DNA of 64,000 nt from Prionace glauca (lineage: Eukaryota > Chordata > Chondrichthyes > Carcharhiniformes > Carcharhinidae): the NCBI GenBank assembly GCA_037974335.1, contig CM075733.1:40389959-40453958 (forward strand), in the 5' to 3' direction. A model generated the notes under the pieces. It was not told the origin of the DNA, did not search any database, and was given only the letters and a program-made list of their open reading frames with translations. This document shows positions 47,653 through 60,178 of the stretch, piece after piece (within the stretch, counting starts at the first letter, position 1; each line of letters opens with the position of its first letter). A program made the position numbers and the translations under genes.

Positions 47653-49357
47653 GTTCATTTTGCCAGCTCTTCACTCTAATTCTATTTCTGTGTTCTTTGT
47701 CCATGTATTACATTCTGTTTTTCAAATACTTATAAAATTCCCTTTTCAAATGATGTTACAATTGCTACGTCAAAAACAGTTAAACAATCCAAAATCTTAT
47801 AACCTTTACTTCCCCCAGCTTTATTTATCTATGGTATAGCCATAATCCTGAATATAAGCCCCCCAGTCCCAATAAACAGTTTATCAACTAGCAGAAACAC
47901 TACTTTTACCAATTACTGCTCAAAATCTTCCATAATTCTGAAAACTGCTACACCTACCTATAAAGCCTTCTACTCCCATTAAAAAAAATCAATATTCAAG
48001 GTTTTCATAACCTTGTTTCAAACATAATTTTAGTGCAATATTTCTATGATTTTGTATTTGCATGATCCCAAAATCCCAAAAAGGCTGCCCAGAATTGCAC
48101 AAAATATTCTATGCGGTTTCATCAATGTTCTATATAAATTCAAAATAATCCTTGCTTTTAAATTCAATACCCATGTACTAAACAGAATTTCTTTGGCTTT
48201 TCAGGATCTTTCCCAACTACATTCAAACTTCAAAGGCCTGGGCACCAGCAATGCTAGACATTCCTGATATGACCATTTTAGATATAATCCCTTATATTCG
48301 CCCATCTATGTCTGAACAGTCAAAGCTTTGTAAAGAAATGAATTGAAAAGTAGACTCATCCTGTGCTTTGAGTCAATCCTGTCTTGGTATGGTGTACTTG
48401 TTCATGACATGGAACCAACATTAACACAATCATGAGCTCAGAGTCTGCAGATTGTGGGTGCTGTCACATACCATGCAGGGTGAATAAATAACACTAACGG
48501 TACAAAGGTTGTACGCTTCAGTAGAAGGTTGCACAACAAGGAAAGTCAACTAGACATACCCCATAACATTTGGGAGAGAAAGTCACATTCCTCCCCTCCC
48601 AGTTTACTAGGAGAGACAAACCAGCAAGGGAGATTGGGAGGTCATGGGCAGTAAGCAATGGAGGAGGTTAGAAAAGGGAATCAACTTTGGAACTGGATTG
48701 GCCCAACAGGCACACACCTGTTTAGCAGTAGCAACATGGACAACAATGGACAACAGCATGGAAATGATCAAGGGCAACACCACAGAGAGAGACCAAACAC
48801 AATTTCTTACAGAGCTCTAAACAGTGAGGAGATGGATTAGTAGATTTGTCAGCACGTAACAAAAAATAAGATTAGGAGACAGTAATTACCCTGACACAGA
48901 CAGAGAAAAACATGTTGCTAAGGGTAGGGATGGAGAAGAATTCTTGATAGGTCCATAGCACTCTCTTGCTCAATGTACTTGCAGTCCACTGGTTCTCAGA
49001 AATGTAGAACAAATGAAGACTGTTACAGTCAGACAGCATTTAGCTATCAATGACCATAACACCATTTGGTTTAAAGTAATTATGGAAAGAAACCAGAACA
49101 TACCATTGGTAAAAAGAGGTAAATTTCAGTGATTTAGGAAGAAATATAGCTTTTGGAAGAGATTATAGGATAAAGCATTCATGGAGCAATGGAGAATGCA
49201 GCAGGAAGGGATATTCAAGTAGAAATTAGGTAACACTTGAAGGTGAAAGGTAGATCATCCAAAGCTAATGAGTTCTAGATTAAAGCAAAGAGGCTTATGA
49301 TAAATCTTGGGCAAGATTCAGCAACTTATTTTTGTTGTGTTTTTAACAGAACAACAT
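47653..49357. other. PTGFRN intron 1, unassigned
   Basis: No recognised repeat or coding motif; 48050-48270 has a faint LINE-like composition only. Confidence 0.3.
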
Positions 49358-49530
49358 TTATTAAGTTGTTTCACGGGAACATTATAAATTAAAATTAGGC
49401 ACACAAAGTGCTATCTGGAAGATGGCCATGGGTTGGTCAAAGAGGTTTTTTTTAAACTAGGGCCTTAAAGGAAGAAACGGGAAAGGTTTAGGGAGGGAAT
49501 TTCTAATGGCAGAATTGACAGCCTGAAAGA
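49358..49530 (-). repeat. Decayed LINE 3' end (family C)
   Basis: Minus-strand end with GGTTGGTCAAAGAGGTTTTT and GGTTTAGGGAGGGAATTTCT. It belongs with the fragments at 51938-52080 and 56566-57118. Confidence 0.6.
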
Positions 49531-49776
49531 TCTACTCCTACATGTCCACTTCCCCAACACCCAGATAAATCACTGAGACACCATCTACTGACACATAAAG
49601 AGGCTTTATTTAAAAGAAGAATGAAAAAAACACTTTGAACCAAGTACATTGGATCAAATGGTGGAATAATTTTGTCGGTGGAGAATGGGCAATGGAAAAA
49701 TCAGCATAAAAAGCCCAGAAGGAAAAGCCAAACCAAAGCCAAAAACAAGCACTGCCAAGGTACACAGAGGCTCTAG

Positions 49777-49848
49777 GAATTTAACAGTACCTTCATTGCA
49801 GTGTTAACTTAAGCTTTCCTTGTGACTAATAAACAAACTTCAACTTTA
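49777..49848 (+). repeat. Type-2 SINE tail
   Basis: TTTAACAGTACCTTCATTGC, GTGTTAACTTAAGC, TTGTGACTAATAAACAAAC. Confidence 0.75.
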
Positions 49849-51937
49849 CTTTAAGACAGCAAGAGAGCAAACATGAAATAGTAAAACGGCATAAGACAGT
49901 TTTCTTGTGGACTTTTGAATTCCATCAGCAAATTGTGGGTCAGAAACCTGCACTGTGAGAAGCAGTAATTGAGCGGTATTTTCCCCAGGGCAGCCATTTA
50001 ATGGCCAGAAGGTCGAAGGCTCGCCATCCTGGCAGACTGCAGTGGAAATGAGGGGGAGAGGGAGAGGGTGCTTTCATTTTGGAACACTCTTTCCATCTTA
50101 GCCAGGCCACTGAGGATAGGGGGTTGGGAGGGATGGGGACCTCTACAGAGTAGCTACCATGTAACTGGTACAGAACAAGGCAGACAGGGAGGGCCTCTTG
50201 GGCCTGCCTAGTGTTGACTGCATCCCCCAGCTTGCCACAGACAGGCAGCCTCCAGGCACCTAAATCAACTTCCACTCCACTGTAGGAATCTAATGATCAA
50301 CTAGAAAATCCTCATTGGACTCCTCAGTTTCATGGCTCTTAACAAGCTTTGTCTGTCATTGTCAGTAGGGCGAGAACTGGCACACCAGTAAGTGAAGCTA
50401 CTTTTAACTCCCGCCAATTTTGGATCCCAGATCCCGGGATCCTCAAAAATCAGCCTTCATTCTGTGCACACAGGAGGAAGGACTGGTAAAATGAATGAAT
50501 ATAGAAGTTGTTATCACATTGGATTTTATTTTATTCAGCATTTATTTATAGTTCTATTTGGTATTTGACATTGGATATGCTTTAATAAATAGACCCATTT
50601 CACAGAAACAGCACATGAGATGGATTGATGTTGGGGATGGTTTCTGTTCTTCCATATCAGGTGAAGTAGCCAAACAAATTAAGAAGTTGCACTGGAATAC
50701 TTTAGGTAGTGGCTTTGGACAGTGCTGCTGTCAGAATATATATTATTAACTAATAAAGGATTTGTTCTTCTAAACACCTAATCACAAAGACAAGATACCA
50801 CAAAACGTTTCAAATCTAATTAAATTCTTTGAAGCATGATCATTGTTTACACAACCAAGTCCCCATCAACAGAAAATGGGACAAACAAGTTAATCTATCC
50901 TTTGTTCAAGGAAGAACATTTGTAAAGATACTGAGAGAATTTTCAACTCTTTCTAGATCGTGCCATTGAATACCTTACATCCACATGAACAAACGGGGCC
51001 TCAATTTAACATCCAATCCACTGAACAACAACTCAAACCATTGCATCAAAGTATCAGCTGAGCTGATGTGCTTAATTCCCTGAACAGAACTTGAAACCAC
51101 AACTTCGAGTCAGACAAAAGTGTTACTAAACGAGCCAAATAATCCCCAGGGAAATCAGAGATCACATTGTGTCCATTTACAATCCATTCTAATTTCTGTA
51201 AGTGACATTGTAAAGTATCAAATTCCAGTAGATGATGAGCAGTATTTTCCAGTCTTGTCTGCCAGCAAGACCGTCCAGCCTTGGTGAAATGGCCCTGTCT
51301 ACATGCTTTGCTTAGATCTACGATCAAAATGCCCATCTTCTGCAACTACACAGTTTTGGGCTGTGCAGGACATATTTTACTTTATCTAATGCACATTTTA
51401 CCAGATTGAAGAATCAAGTTTATTCTTGCAATTGATAATCATTACATGAATGTGATCAGAGTATGACAGCATGTTACAATATGGAGTTCAAGTGAGGGAT
51501 CCGGTTAATATCACAAATGGGAAAAGACTTGGCATGGTGTTTACATGTTTTAGAATTTTGATCAGGTGCCTTAATCCGATGTTATGCCATTTATATACTT
51601 TTATAAGCTGTACAGTCCTACATGTGACACTCTTATCAACTATTTGCCTGCAACTGACTTATACTTTGTCATGCCTGTGCATGTACACATCAATAAAGCA
51701 TGTTAAATGTCAAATCAGAATTGCCAAGTTGCAGATAGAAGCAGCATTCTCTTTATCATTATTCTTCAAACTTAGACCATCTGTAACCTTTCCAGTTATT
51801 GTGTTTCATTCCAGATTCATCAAGCAGACCACCATTAATACTTGACAGTAATAATGTCCACTCATTCACTCTACAGAAACTCAACAATTCAACATATGGT
51901 TGTCAAATAGACCTAATAAAAGGCATTTTTCTTTAAA
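49849..51937. other. PTGFRN intron 1, unassigned
   Basis: About 49930-50480 is GC-richer and may be another decayed elasmobranch repeat; the rest is AT-rich and featureless to me. Confidence 0.3.
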
Positions 51938-52080
51938 AGCAACTTCCTTTTATATAGAACATTTAACATAAGCAAACATTCCCAGGTTTTTCACAGGAGT
52001 GCTATCAAACAAAATGTGATATTAGGGCAGATGACAAAAAGCTTGTAGGTTGCAAGTGTTTCAAATCTTTTTACCATTTC
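51938..52080 (-). repeat. LINE 3' end (family C), short
   Basis: CTTCCTTTTATATAGAACAT, TTTCACAGGAGTGCTATCAA, GGGCAGATGACAAAAAGCTT. The other strand of this end matches the style of the 57.1-kb copy. Confidence 0.65.
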
Positions 52081-52206
52081 TCTTTTTAAGGATCAAGAGC
52101 CAAGGTACTAAGAGACATATGCAGCAATGCTGGAAAGATGAAAATGGGGATATGCAACAGGCCAGAACCGGAAGACCGCTAACGTAGTAGAGGGTTGTAC
52201 ACAAAG

Positions 52207-52985
52207 GCATAAGAACTAGGCCATTTGGCCTGGAGTCTGCTCTGTGATTCACACAATCAAAACTGATCTTCCATTTCCAATTTCTTCTTACGCCATCCCC
52301 AAATCCCTTGATATCCAAAATAATTATTCATCTCTGAATTTGAGCAACAACTGAGCATGCACAGACCTCTCGGGTAGATTTTAAAGGCTCATCATCCTCT
52401 GAATGAAGAAATTTCTCACCACAATCTTAAATGACCAATTCTTATTCCGAGACACCAACCTCGAGATGGGGGGGGGGGGGGGGCACATGTGCAATATGGT
52501 AGTGTAGGTCAGATTAGATGAGGATTTGAGGCACCCAGACCAATGATCTGGGGACAGAGACTCAAATCGCCACCACAGCAGTTGGTGTAATTTAATTTCA
52601 ATTCTAATTCATCATAACATCTGGAATTGAAAGCTAGTCTCGGTAGCAGGGGCCACGTAACCCACTTGGCTCAAGGAAAGAAATGTACCATCCTTACCTG
52701 ATTTGGCCGAGATGTGACTCCAGACCCACAGCAATATGGTCGACTCAACTGACCTCAAAAGGCAATCAGGGATGGGCAAGAAGTGCTGGCATTGTCAGTG
52801 ATGCCACACCCCATGAAATAATTCTTTTAAATTAAAAATTTTTTAGACTCCCTATCCAGAGAAATACCCTCCCAGCACAAACCCATGAAACCCTTAAGAA
52901 TTTTAAGATTCAACAAGATTATCTCTCCTTATTTACAGGGAATTTGGTGGCAACTTACTTAATCTCTCTTCACTGAGACAATTCC
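52207..52985 (-). repeat. Old CR1-like LINE 3' end, split by SINE-B
   Basis: The tail block CATAAGAACTAGGCCATTTG through ATGAAGAAATTTCTCACCAC fills 52207-52460. The block ACTCCCTATCCAGAGAAATA through ACTTAATCTCTCTTCACTGA at 52848-52985 continues it. A poly-G run (52467-52485) and a SINE-B copy sit between. Confidence 0.65.
52500..52832 (+). repeat. SINE-B, near full length
   Basis: GACTCAAATCGCCACCACAG (box B-like region), GGAATTGAAAGCTAGTCTCG, GTGACTCCAGACCCACAGCA, GGGATGGGCAAGAAGTGCTG, CCACACCCCATGAAATAATT. Same family as 9156-9777. Confidence 0.75.
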
Positions 52986-54460
52986 ATTATTTTAGATGTA
53001 TAAGATATATTGTATAATAAAACTGCATGAAAAGGGAAAATATAGAAAGTAACCAGCTGGATTCTGCAATTGGGGCTGGGACTTCACTGTTGTTCTCATG
53101 AATGAACTAAGATGAACCATCTGACCTCCCTCATTCATTGGCTTTATGAGAAGCAGAGCAGAAAGAAGCCCAGTACTGTACTGGCCATGTTTCTGTCTGT
53201 CTTGCCACACACCCTCCTTTAAAAATCAGTACTTTTTTTGATTTCACACTTGGAGAGTTAATTTCTCTTGAATGCAATTCTGAGCTACTAGATTGGAGTC
53301 TGGTAAGTTAGAAATCCAGATAATTTTGCTTTTTTATATATAAAAGGAAAAATGGGTTCATTCAATTTGTTCTTCATCTGAAAGGTGTCCAATTTTTGGC
53401 AGAGGTCATCGAAACACAGCAATGCAACAAGGAGGGAACTATTCCATCGCTTTCTTGAACCGAGCTACATCACTGAGGTAATGTGTTATTCAGAAGCTGC
53501 ATATTTCCTAATAAACAGGGACAGCACAAGAAAAAGAAAGAAAAACTAAATGCATTGAGCAACTGGCTCATGGACAACTGCAGAGCCAAAGGGATAATTC
53601 TGGATGGGGATTTTTCTTAAACATAAAAGGAAAAACTGATCAATTCTCTTTGTTTGTTTAAACACTCAAACTTAGGGAGAAGCAGCTAAGGGAACAGGTA
53701 TTTTGTCTAACATTTTCCTGCCAGCATCCTAAGTGAAAGCTTTGCTAAGCTTTCAAAAAGAACAGGACAACCTCTTACAGCTCACTGACAATTGATTTAT
53801 TTTTAAACTTTTACTTTCCTATTCTTCAACGTTCCAACAGACTTTATTCATTATTTTGCCACTGACACTAGTCCGCAAGTTCCACGCCTAATGGAGCCAA
53901 AGCAGCATGACAGAGTAAATCAAAAACAGAAAGTAGAAGCCCGCTAAAGTAAATCCTTATGAGAGAAGGGTAGCTGCATGTAGCCAATAACATATTAACT
54001 GTAACAAATGATACTGTGACATTCAAACTGGTGGACCATTATTTCTTCACACTCTCTGCACTACTTGTCCATTGCCAAATTAATGGTTCATGTAAAAACT
54101 CCAAATACCAGCTCACTCCTGGCATAACCACAGTAATATCTTCCAATTCCAAATCAACTTCAGGCTTTCACAACATTCCAGTTTTACTTCAACAAATACC
54201 ATCAATTTCTTGGTCAAATTCCCCTGACCGCCTTCATTGTTTTTCCATTATTGGACTGCAAATCCAACATCCAGTCCTAGACAAGTTGCAACGTCCTTCA
54301 ATTAAATGGGGGGGGGGGAAAGAGAGACAAATTCATTACCTTTGATCCCTGATCATAGCCTCTAAACGTTCAACACCATTTCTCCAGCCACCGCATCAGG
54401 GTCAGATTGCACAGCGACCTCACTGTCCTATCTGAATCAGCGTTGTACTCATAAAGCTTA
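52986..54460. other. PTGFRN intron 1, unassigned
   Basis: No recognised feature except a poly-G run at about 54309-54318. Confidence 0.35.
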
Positions 54461-56565
54461 ATAAGAACATAAGAACATAAGAAATAGGAGCAGGAGTAGG
54501 CCATCTGGCCCTTCGAGCCTGCCCTGCCATTCAATAAGATCATGGCTGATCTGTCGTGGCTCAGTTCCACTTTCCGGCCCTCTCCCCATAACCCTTAATC
54601 CCCTCTCTTATCAAAAACCCATCAACCCGCTTCTTGAAAATATTTAGCGAGGCAGCCTCCACCACTTCAACGGGTAGAGAATTCCAGAGATTCACCACCC
54701 TTTAAGTGAAGAAGTTCCTCCTCAACTCCGTTCTAAAACGCCCCCCCCCTTTATCTTGAGGCTGTGCACCCTAGTCCTACTGTCTTTTTTGAGCAGGAAG
54801 AGTCTCTCCACCTCTATCCTATCCATCCCATTCATCATCTTATACGTCTCAATGAGATCTCCCCTCATTCTTCTAAACTCCAACGAGTACAAGCCTAGTT
54901 CATTCAGCCTCTCCTCATAGCTCAACCCCCTCAACTCCAGTATCAGCCTATTAAACCTCCTCTGCACTCCCTCCAAGGCCAAAATATCCTTGCGTAAGTA
55001 CGGCACCCAAAACTGCACACAGTACTCCAGCTGCGGCCTCACCAATGCCCTATACAGCTGCAGTAAGACCTCCCTACTTTTATATTCAATCCCCCTCGCT
55101 ATGAAGGCCAGCATCCCATTCGCCTTTCTGACCACCTGCTGCACCTGCAAGCTGGGTTTTTGCGACTCATGCACAAGGACCCCGAGGTCCCTCTGCACCG
55201 TCGCCTGCTGCAGTTTTTCGCCACGTAAGTAATAGTCCTTCCTACCATTCTTCCTTCCAAAGTGGACCACCTCACACTTGCCAACATTAAATTCCATTTG
55301 CCATTTCCTGGCCCATTCGCACAGCCTATCTAGATCCTTCTGCAGACTCTCCACACCCTTCGCACAATTTGCCGTTCCCCCAATCTTGGTGTCATCCGCA
55401 AATTTCGACACCCTACACTCGGTTCCCTCCTCCAGATCATCTATATAAATGGTAAAAAGCTGAGGCCCCAGCACCGATCCCTGGGGCACTCCACTAGTCA
55501 CCATCCGCCAATCCGAATAGCACCCGTTGACCCCCACTCTCTGCCTCCTATTTGACAACCAATCCTCTATCCACGCTAAACCCTACCCCCAACTCCAAGT
55601 CCCCTGACCTTCTGCAATAACCTCTTATGAGGTACTTTGTCAAATGCCTTCTGAAAATCCAGAAAGACCACATCCACCGGCTCTCCTCTATCCATCACCC
55701 TAGACACATCCTCATAGAACTCCAGTAAATTTGTCAGACACGACTTCCCTTTAATGAAACCATGCTGCGTCTGCTCTATCAAGCAATTCCCTTCAAGATG
55801 CCTCGCAATTTCCTCTTTAACGACGGATTCTAACATTTTACCTACCACAGACGTTAAACTAACCGGCCTATAATTCCCTGCCTTTTGCCTGGCACCCTTC
55901 TTAAACAACGGTGTAACATTAGCCGTTTTCCAATCTTCCGGCACTTCTCCGGAATCCAGCGACGTCTGGAAAATAACCACCAATGCCTCCACTATAACCT
56001 CCGCCATTTCTTTCAGAACCCTCGGATGCATTTCATCCGGTCCTGGGGACTTGTCCACAATCAGCCCCTCCAGTCTGTCGAGCACCGCCTCTCTAGTAAC
56101 AGTAATGTCATTAAGACCCTCCAGTCCTACCACTTTTCCATCGCTAACACCCGGCAAATTATTCACGTCCTCCTCCGTGAAGACAGAAACAAAAAAGTTA
56201 TTCAATACCTTAGCCATATCCCCATCCTCCACCACTAGGTCACTTTTCTCATCCTCTAAAGGACCAACGTTCACCCTAACCAGCCTCTTCCTTTTTATAT
56301 ATTTATAAAAACTTTTGCTATCCTTTTTTATATTAAGCGCTGGCCCAGCTTCATATTTTCTCCTACCCTCCTTTACCAACTTCTTTGTCAATCTTTGTTG
56401 ACATTTAAACCTCTCCCAATCCTCTTCTCGCCCACTACTCTTCGCTACTCTAAATTCCTCCGCTTTTAATTTAACACTTTCCTTCACCTCCTTCGTTATC
56501 CACGTATTATTACCTCTCCACCTACAGTCCTTTTTGACCTTCTCCATCACAAGGGCTATCTAAGT
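54461..56565 (-). repeat. CR1-like family A LINE, 2.1 kb, frame broken
   Basis: Minus-strand copy like that at 44.1 kb. The frame is split into 56550-55576 and 55558-54722. A one-or-two-base loss near 55579 (GCTAAACCC where the other copies read GCTAACACCC) causes the first break, and a lengthened C run near 54740 shifts the C-terminal part. Motifs DKSPGPDEMHPRVLK, YRPVSLTS, FLDFQKAFDKVPH, SGVPQGSVLGP, KFADDTKIGG are present. The 3' end has ATAAGAACATAAGAACATAA. Confidence 0.93.
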
Positions 56566-57118
56566 CCACCCGTGAAACATCACCCATCTTCGCCACTGCT
56601 CCAGTGGATCTGTGCCAGAATCCTCATCCATGTCTCTGTCACCTCCAGAGTTGGCTCTCGCAACGTTCTCCTGGGCATCCTCCCATCTTTCACCCTTCAT
56701 AATCTACAGTGCATCTAAACCTCTGCTGCCCATATATGACAGAACTAAATTCCACTTGTCCAACATCCTTTCGTTCAATTATATTGGCTCCCAGTCTTTC
56801 AACACCTCAAATTTAAACATTTTCACCTGCTTGAATCCCTTCACTGACTTGCTATCTCTCATTGTCACTACACCCAACCCTACAATCCTCCAAGAACTCT
56901 GTATTCCTCCAACAGTGGCATCCTCTACATGCTCCGCTCTCTTCACCCTACCATTGACAGCTGTGCTTTTAGCCCCAAGCTCTCAAATTCCCTCCACCAC
57001 ACTTGCCTCCAAACCCACCTGCCTGTTCAGTCACCCCCTCCAAACTTTTATTTTTGCTTAATGTCAATCTTGGTTTACTGTGAAGGGCCTTGGATGTCTC
57101 TTTGCAAAGTTAAACTAT
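56566..57118 (+). repeat. LINE 3' end (family C)
   Basis: Decayed plus-strand LINE C-terminal region and 3' end. It has the widespread order ATTGGCTCCCAGTC, TCAAATTCCCTCCACCACAC, TGTGAAGGGCCTTGGATGTC. A clade cannot be assigned by eye. Confidence 0.55.
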
Positions 57119-57888
57119 AAAAATAAGAGTTGTCACTGCTGTGTAGAGTTAACAATGAGTACACAGACAAAGTAATGGGGTGTGACTGATACAAGTGAAA
57201 TCATACTTCAAAAAAGAGGGGAGAAAAAAAACCAGACAAGTACAATCGGAAACACAATACCACCCGTGATCACTAGGCAAATTGCTCACAGTGAAAGGTG
57301 TGGCTGCAAACGTTTGGAAAACTTTTTAGGCCAACACCATGGCAACAACGTAGTCTAAAACCGTGGTCAAAAAGTAACTGGCAAAAGTTTTTTCATTTTG
57401 GTCAATTTATTTTCTACTGTAACAATTGTGTGGATAATAACTTGTCAGTTACCAGACTTCGTGTTTACTGTGATCCAGTTTAGCTGATTGCAAGTATTAA
57501 AAATGCCAAAGTGAAAAAGAATGATCTCAAAGTTTACAAAAGATTAATCACCAAGACTGTGTTTAGTCTCCTCCTAAATACAGAGCTCAAAGTCCAGGAT
57601 GACATTACCCTGTAAAAGGAAATCTTTTAAACTCACTGTACTTACAAAAACAGAAACAAGACTGCAATTGCCAATCTGGAGTGACAATTGGCACTTTCTC
57701 CCCCAGGAATGTGCTTATTACAGTCAGACCAGACCAAAGCATCAGATTGCTGATACTGAACATTATATAATCAATTATGTATTTCTGAAATACAACTTAC
57801 AATGATAGGGCCCTGATAGCAATCAGCACAGGTAAAGAACACTTGTGAGCAAGTCAGAGAAAAGGAAAGAGGAATAAAATGTAAAAGT
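57119..57888. other. PTGFRN intron 1, unassigned
   Basis: No recognised feature. Confidence 0.35.
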
Positions 57889-58160
57889 TTTAAAGTTTTA
57901 TTTACTCATCACAAGTAGGCTTACATTAACACCGCCATGAAGTTATTGTGAAAATCCCCCAGTCGCCACACTCCAGCGCCTGTTCAGGTACACTGAGGAA
58001 GGATTTAGCGTGGCCAATGCACTTAACCAGCCTGTCTTTTGGAGTGTGGGAGAAAACCGGAGTACAGAGGAAACCCATGCAGATACGAGGAGAACATACA
58101 GACAGTGACCCGTGCGGGAATCGAACCGGGGTCTCTGACGCTGTGAGGCAGCACAGCTGG
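57889..58160 (-). repeat. Type-2 tRNA-headed SINE
   Basis: Tail at the left (TTTTATTTACTCATCACAAG, TAGGCTTACATTAACACC), box B-like GGTTCGATTCCCGC on the minus strand, and head to the right. Confidence 0.9.
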
Positions 58161-58966
58161 AGGTGAAGGTCAAGAGAGGCTATTATGCCCTGGGGTCTTC
58201 CCTGCCTTCCCGCCTTAATGAGATTCAGAACTAAATACATTTGAGCAGTCCCATTGTACCTTAGAGTCAACCAATACTCAAGCAAAGCGTGTGAATGTAC
58301 TCGGAATCTGCACAGTAATTAAGTACCATATTCAATCGCTGCCAGGCTCGTTTTCTATGTAAATGTTGGCATGGAAGGTTTCAAAAACTCTGAACATTTA
58401 ATCTGGGAATCACAGAGGGCAGAAGAGGGCGATTAACGACATGGTGCTTTGTGGACTGACACCATGCTTCGGGTTAAATTAATCACACATTAGCTCTTAC
58501 CAACCCTGCTGAATTTAAATGTTCCCTCCCCTCCCCCCAACTTACAAAAAGACAAGTTATAAAATCATCTCCAAAGCAAGGTTATTGGGCCTGGAGGCAC
58601 AAACCCACAGTATCAGTTCCAAGAAATGCGAGTCTGAAAAACTCATTGGATATTCATTCCCGTCCTCGGAGATCAGTCCGAGTCTCAGCAAACACTCACC
58701 CTGACTGATTGGAAATTTACTGTGAAATAAAGTCCAATTCTTCCACTTTTTCAAAGTCAAGTGGGACTAAAGCACCATTTCAACAGGACAAACTGCTGCT
58801 GAGAGTTTCAGTGGGGTTTGTATTCAGTGAAATGTACCCACTCTGATCCCCACTCAGTTCGCACTGGCCTGGGAATCAGAAGCAGTTCCCCTTCCTGCTC
58901 ACTGCCCCGCTACCGAGGCCAGTCTCCCCGGGAGGCTGAGGGCAGAGTGTCCCCCACCAACACCCC
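58161..58966. other. PTGFRN intron 1, 5' end, unassigned
   Basis: Intronic sequence next to the minisatellite; GC content rises toward 58960. No feature recognised. Confidence 0.35.
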
Positions 58967-59421
58967 CGGGCCAGTCCCGGGGAAGGGGCACCGTCTCCCC
59001 CACCCTCCCGGGGAAGGGGCACCGTCTCCCCCACCCTCCCGGGGAAGGGGCACCGTCTCCCCCACCCTCCCGGGGAAGGGGCACCGTCTCCCCCCACCCT
59101 CCCGGGGAAGGGGTACCGTCTCCCCCCACCTCCCCCCCGGGCCAGTCCCGGGGAAGGGGCACCGTCTCCCCCACCCTCCCGGGGAAGGGGCACAGTCTCC
59201 CCCACCCTCCCGGGGAAGGGGCACAGTCTCCCCCACCCTCCCGGGGAAGGGGCACAGTCTCCCCCACCCTCCCGGGGAAGGGGCACAGTCTCCCCCACCC
59301 TCCCGGGGAAGGGGCACCGTCTCCCCCACCCTCCCGGGGAAGGGGCACCGTCTCCCCCACCCTCCCGGGGAAGGGGCACAGTCTCCCCCACCCTCCCGGG
59401 GAAGGGGGCACAGTCTCCCGG
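58967..59421. repeat. 31-bp GC-rich minisatellite at the start of PTGFRN intron 1
   Basis: There are fourteen tandem copies of a 31-bp unit built on GGGGAAGGGGCAC[CA]GTCTCC followed by CCCACCCTCCC. GGGGAAGGGG starts at 58979, 59010, 59041, 59072, 59104, 59150, then every 31 bp from 59181 to 59398. Two unit types alternate in blocks: CACCGTC and CACAGTC. A leader, CCCGGGCCAGTCCC, occurs both before the first copy and again at about 59137-59149, which suggests a second-level duplication. On the transcribed RNA the unit contains GGGAGGGTGGGGG. The array ends 65 bp from the exon 1 donor. Confidence 0.95.
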
Positions 59422-59485
59422 GTCAGCCCAGCCTCGGTAAATTTCCATGCGAGATCCTCCATAGACCCAGCGCCTCGCAACTTAC

Positions 59486-59525
59486 CGCCAGTCAGCAGCA
59501 GTAACAGCAACAGCGAGCACTCCAT
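59486..59525 (-). CDS. PTGFRN: PTGFRN exon 1: start codon and signal peptide
   Basis: This exon carries the start codon and a hydrophobic signal peptide that sends the protein to the cell surface. The frame reads MECSLLLLLLLTG followed by one G (phase 1), then a good donor, GCG|GTAAGT on the minus strand. The ATG is in a strong context, with A at -3 and G at +4. Joining the last G to exon 2 gives GGA and continues as GLSSGRIVKVPAG, which aligns with the mature start of human PTGFRN (GRVVRVP). The frame stays open upstream of the ATG but shows no earlier methionine in the part read, so I take this ATG as the start. The leader is short but adequate. A GC-rich minisatellite begins 65 bp downstream in intron 1. 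The match to exon 2 across a 43.9-kb intron is an inference from phase and family; a transcript would settle it. Confidence 0.85.
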
Positions 59526-59900
59526 CCTCTCCAAAGATCTGCCTTCCTGGCAAACAGTCCTCAAACTGGGAACAAGTACCTCCTTCCCTCTCCTTCTCTC
59601 ACTCTCTCTGTACTGGAGCCTTGCCAGCAGCTCACTCTCTGTCTCCAGGTGCCACTTTCTGCAGCATGAGGAGACTCAAGCTCCAAACTTTCGAATCAAA
59701 CCAAAACTTTGCCAACTCAGGGGGCACAAAGTAGCTTCAGCAGTCAGACTTTGCAACTTTCTGTTTCCTTGCTACAGAAAGCAGGCGGAAACACCCAGGA
59801 AGACTTTCCCCTCTCCCAGGTAATTGGCTCTGTTAAAGGGGAGGGCGCAGCTCTGCAGGCGGAGACATCTGACGGCAAAAAAAATCAAATGATCGCAATC
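59526..59900 (-). promoter_or_regulatory. PTGFRN: Probable PTGFRN 5' UTR and promoter
   Basis: This stretch lies directly upstream of the start codon. Read on the minus strand, it has an inverted-orientation CCAAT-like box (AGCCAATTACC, minus, about 59820-59830) and, next to it, a GC-box-like GCGCCCTCCCC (about 59839-59849), followed toward the gene by CT-rich sequence with repeated CTCTCTC (plus-strand view, 59580-59640). No TATA box was recognised. No transcription start can be fixed by eye, so the boundary between promoter and 5' UTR is unknown. Confidence 0.45.
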
Positions 59901-60178
59901 CTGCCTCGTGGGGGTTTTATTTTCCTTTCTGCAGTTGTGAGGCAGCTTCTTTCTTCATCAAGTTGCACATATTTGGAAAGCATTGGCACCCTGGCACTAT
60001 GCACATTCCAAGTTGTCACAAACGTTGCTGTGGGCTAGTATCACTACCTCTGGGTACCATTCCCACTTTCTGCAAACAGTGTTTAAAAACATCTGAATCA
60101 AAATCGTCAACTGGCATGATTTGGCCGTGGATGAATTCATGCAACATAAAGCCAATTCATAGGAATTAAAAAAACACT
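59901..60178. other. Upstream of PTGFRN, unassigned
   Basis: No recognised feature between the promoter-like region and the first upstream SINE. Confidence 0.35.

Noticed and set aside
49940-50275. Minus-strand 111-codon frame
   Set aside because: No domain cue; composition fits a GC-richer decayed repeat.
58818-59564. Long open frames on both strands with proline/glycine-rich repeats
   Set aside because: They are translations of the 31-bp minisatellite, which stays open in several frames; only the signal-peptide start of one minus-strand frame is real coding sequence.
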